Assembly (NCBI GenBank): GCA_018873245.2
Contig: JAEMBT020000008.1
Span: 14,681,172 to 14,745,171, forward strand
DNA length: 64,000 nucleotides
Source of the DNA: Archegozetes longisetosus
Taxonomy: Eukaryota > Arthropoda > Arachnida > Sarcoptiformes > Trhypochthoniidae
Reading direction: 5' to 3'
The notes beneath the pieces were generated by a model, which made no database searches, had not been told where the DNA came from, and worked only from the letters and a program-made list of their open reading frames with translations. Positions 63,075-64,000 of this stretch are shown piece by piece (position 1 is the first letter of the stretch; each line of letters begins with the position of its first letter). A program made the translations under genes and the position numbers.

Positions 63075-64000
63075 TATATAGAATTGATAATATCTTTGGT
63101 TATTAGATTCGAATGGAGTTTTGTGAAATGGTAATTTAGTTTATGTATTGCTTATTTAGAGCGTCACAATAACATCAAATGGATATTACTATTGGTTTGT
63201 ACAGCAAATGAATGGCACAAAACTTTCATTTTCTCGGTCAATAACTTTCTAATAGATAAGAGGTATTGTGCAATGGTGTAGCGCAACAAATAATGTTTTC
63301 ACGTCATAAACGACACTTGAGCAGTCCAACCAAATATAATTAGCCAATAAATAATAATAGTTTAATCCTTCAGTAAGTTTTCTATTCTAACTATCACTTT
63401 TATCTCTCAATCAAAATCAATCTGACCGAAAACTCAATTCAAACCATTCAATACTTAGTACTAGAATTTGATAATTTAATGGATTGGCTGCGCCAAAGTA
63501 AGCATTCGAACATTTTTGTTCTCTACTAGAATTTCAAACACTTCTATTCATTAAGTATTCGAAATAAGAGTGGTTTAGTATTGATCAATAAAATATAATA
63601 CATCATAGCTTGAAACTGTGCGCTAGCAATTTTGCCTAAGTTTAGACCTTAAATCTAACATTATCTTAAAGTATAGTATGTTTTTTCTGCATACAATAGA
63701 GACAGAACTCATAAAAATCAATTCCAAAGTAAAGTATACTTTCAGACACAAAACTAAACGCTTTATATAATATGATCAGCAGGCAAGCGATAAAATTGGA
63801 TTCAGATATGATTAAGAAAGCATCTTTCATGACTGAAACCTTTTTTTATAGATCTTAATGTTATTTGTCAACTTGAACATTCTAGATCATTTAGGTCGAG
63901 TTAAGCAAATCAGTTCAAACTTAACGACTATTCAGATAGAATCAGCTATTTTTATGTTGTTTAGCAGATACCAAAGTATCTTAATATGAACTTTCAACTC
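63075..64000. other. Window end, nothing recognised
   Basis: AT-rich sequence upstream of the visible FRMPD4-like exons. It may contain further 5' intron or non-coding exon sequence of that gene. No coding signature was seen. Confidence 0.4.

Noticed and set aside
1-64000. tRNA, rRNA and CRISPR arrays
   Set aside because: I looked by eye for GTTCGANNC-type B boxes paired with A boxes, for rRNA-like conserved blocks and for spaced direct repeats. None was convincing, but a tRNAscan-SE or Infernal run would be needed to exclude small RNA genes.

Overview
This is a 64 kb piece of an AT-rich animal nuclear genome. The genes have introns with ordinary GT-AG boundaries, the proteins are metazoan, and short non-autonomous DNA transposons lie between the genes. 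The protein set (Limpet PET/LIM protein, Tre1/Moody-type GPCR, OCRL/INPP5B, FRMPD4/Preso-like scaffold) points to an arthropod. Compact genes and very short introns beside a few long ones fit a mite or another arachnid, but the species is an inference.

Layout. The + strand from 1.7 to 16.5 kb is the Limpet gene: a long PET-LIM isoform and a short isoform from an internal first exon at 13.8 kb. The - strand from 20.5 to 25.2 kb is an OCRL/INPP5B inositol polyphosphate 5-phosphatase. From 25 to 29.7 kb there is mostly transposon debris, including a clean hAT-type element with a perfect 8-bp target duplication, a foldback element and an isolated serine-protease-like exon. A DCAF15-like gene follows on the - strand (29.75-31.0 kb), then methionine sulfoxide reductase A (31.95-32.65 kb, -), a Tre1/Moody-like GPCR (34.5-36.0 kb, +), a small secreted cysteine-rich peptide (36.9-37.3 kb, +), DCAF4 with an apparent frameshift (37.5-38.8 kb, -), ABCE1 (39.4-41.3 kb, +) and ZFAND2B (42.0-43.1 kb, +). 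The rest is a WW-PDZ-FERM scaffold gene on the - strand (43.6 to at least 62.6 kb) with a 10.7 kb intron; its 5' end lies upstream of what I can resolve.

The most striking observation is that the MsrA gene has an in-frame TGA exactly at the catalytic cysteine. About 50 nt after its stop codon lies a textbook SECIS hairpin: a 12-bp lower stem, an AUGA/UGAU quartet, an 11-bp upper stem and an A-rich apical loop. Together these predict a selenocysteine-containing MsrA. Other points worth checking are two CUL4-DDB1 receptor genes (DCAF15-like and DCAF4) within 10 kb, a GPCR whose NRY motif reads NRL, tandem WW domains split by introns at the identical codon position, two small TA-flanked MITE families, and coding-like debris in the large intron of the scaffold gene.

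The genes have mixed functions (muscle cytoskeleton, phosphoinositide traffic, ubiquitin and proteostasis, redox repair, ribosome recycling, signalling). I see no operon-like logic. Several neighbours are convergent with closely abutting poly(A) signals, as in a compact genome.
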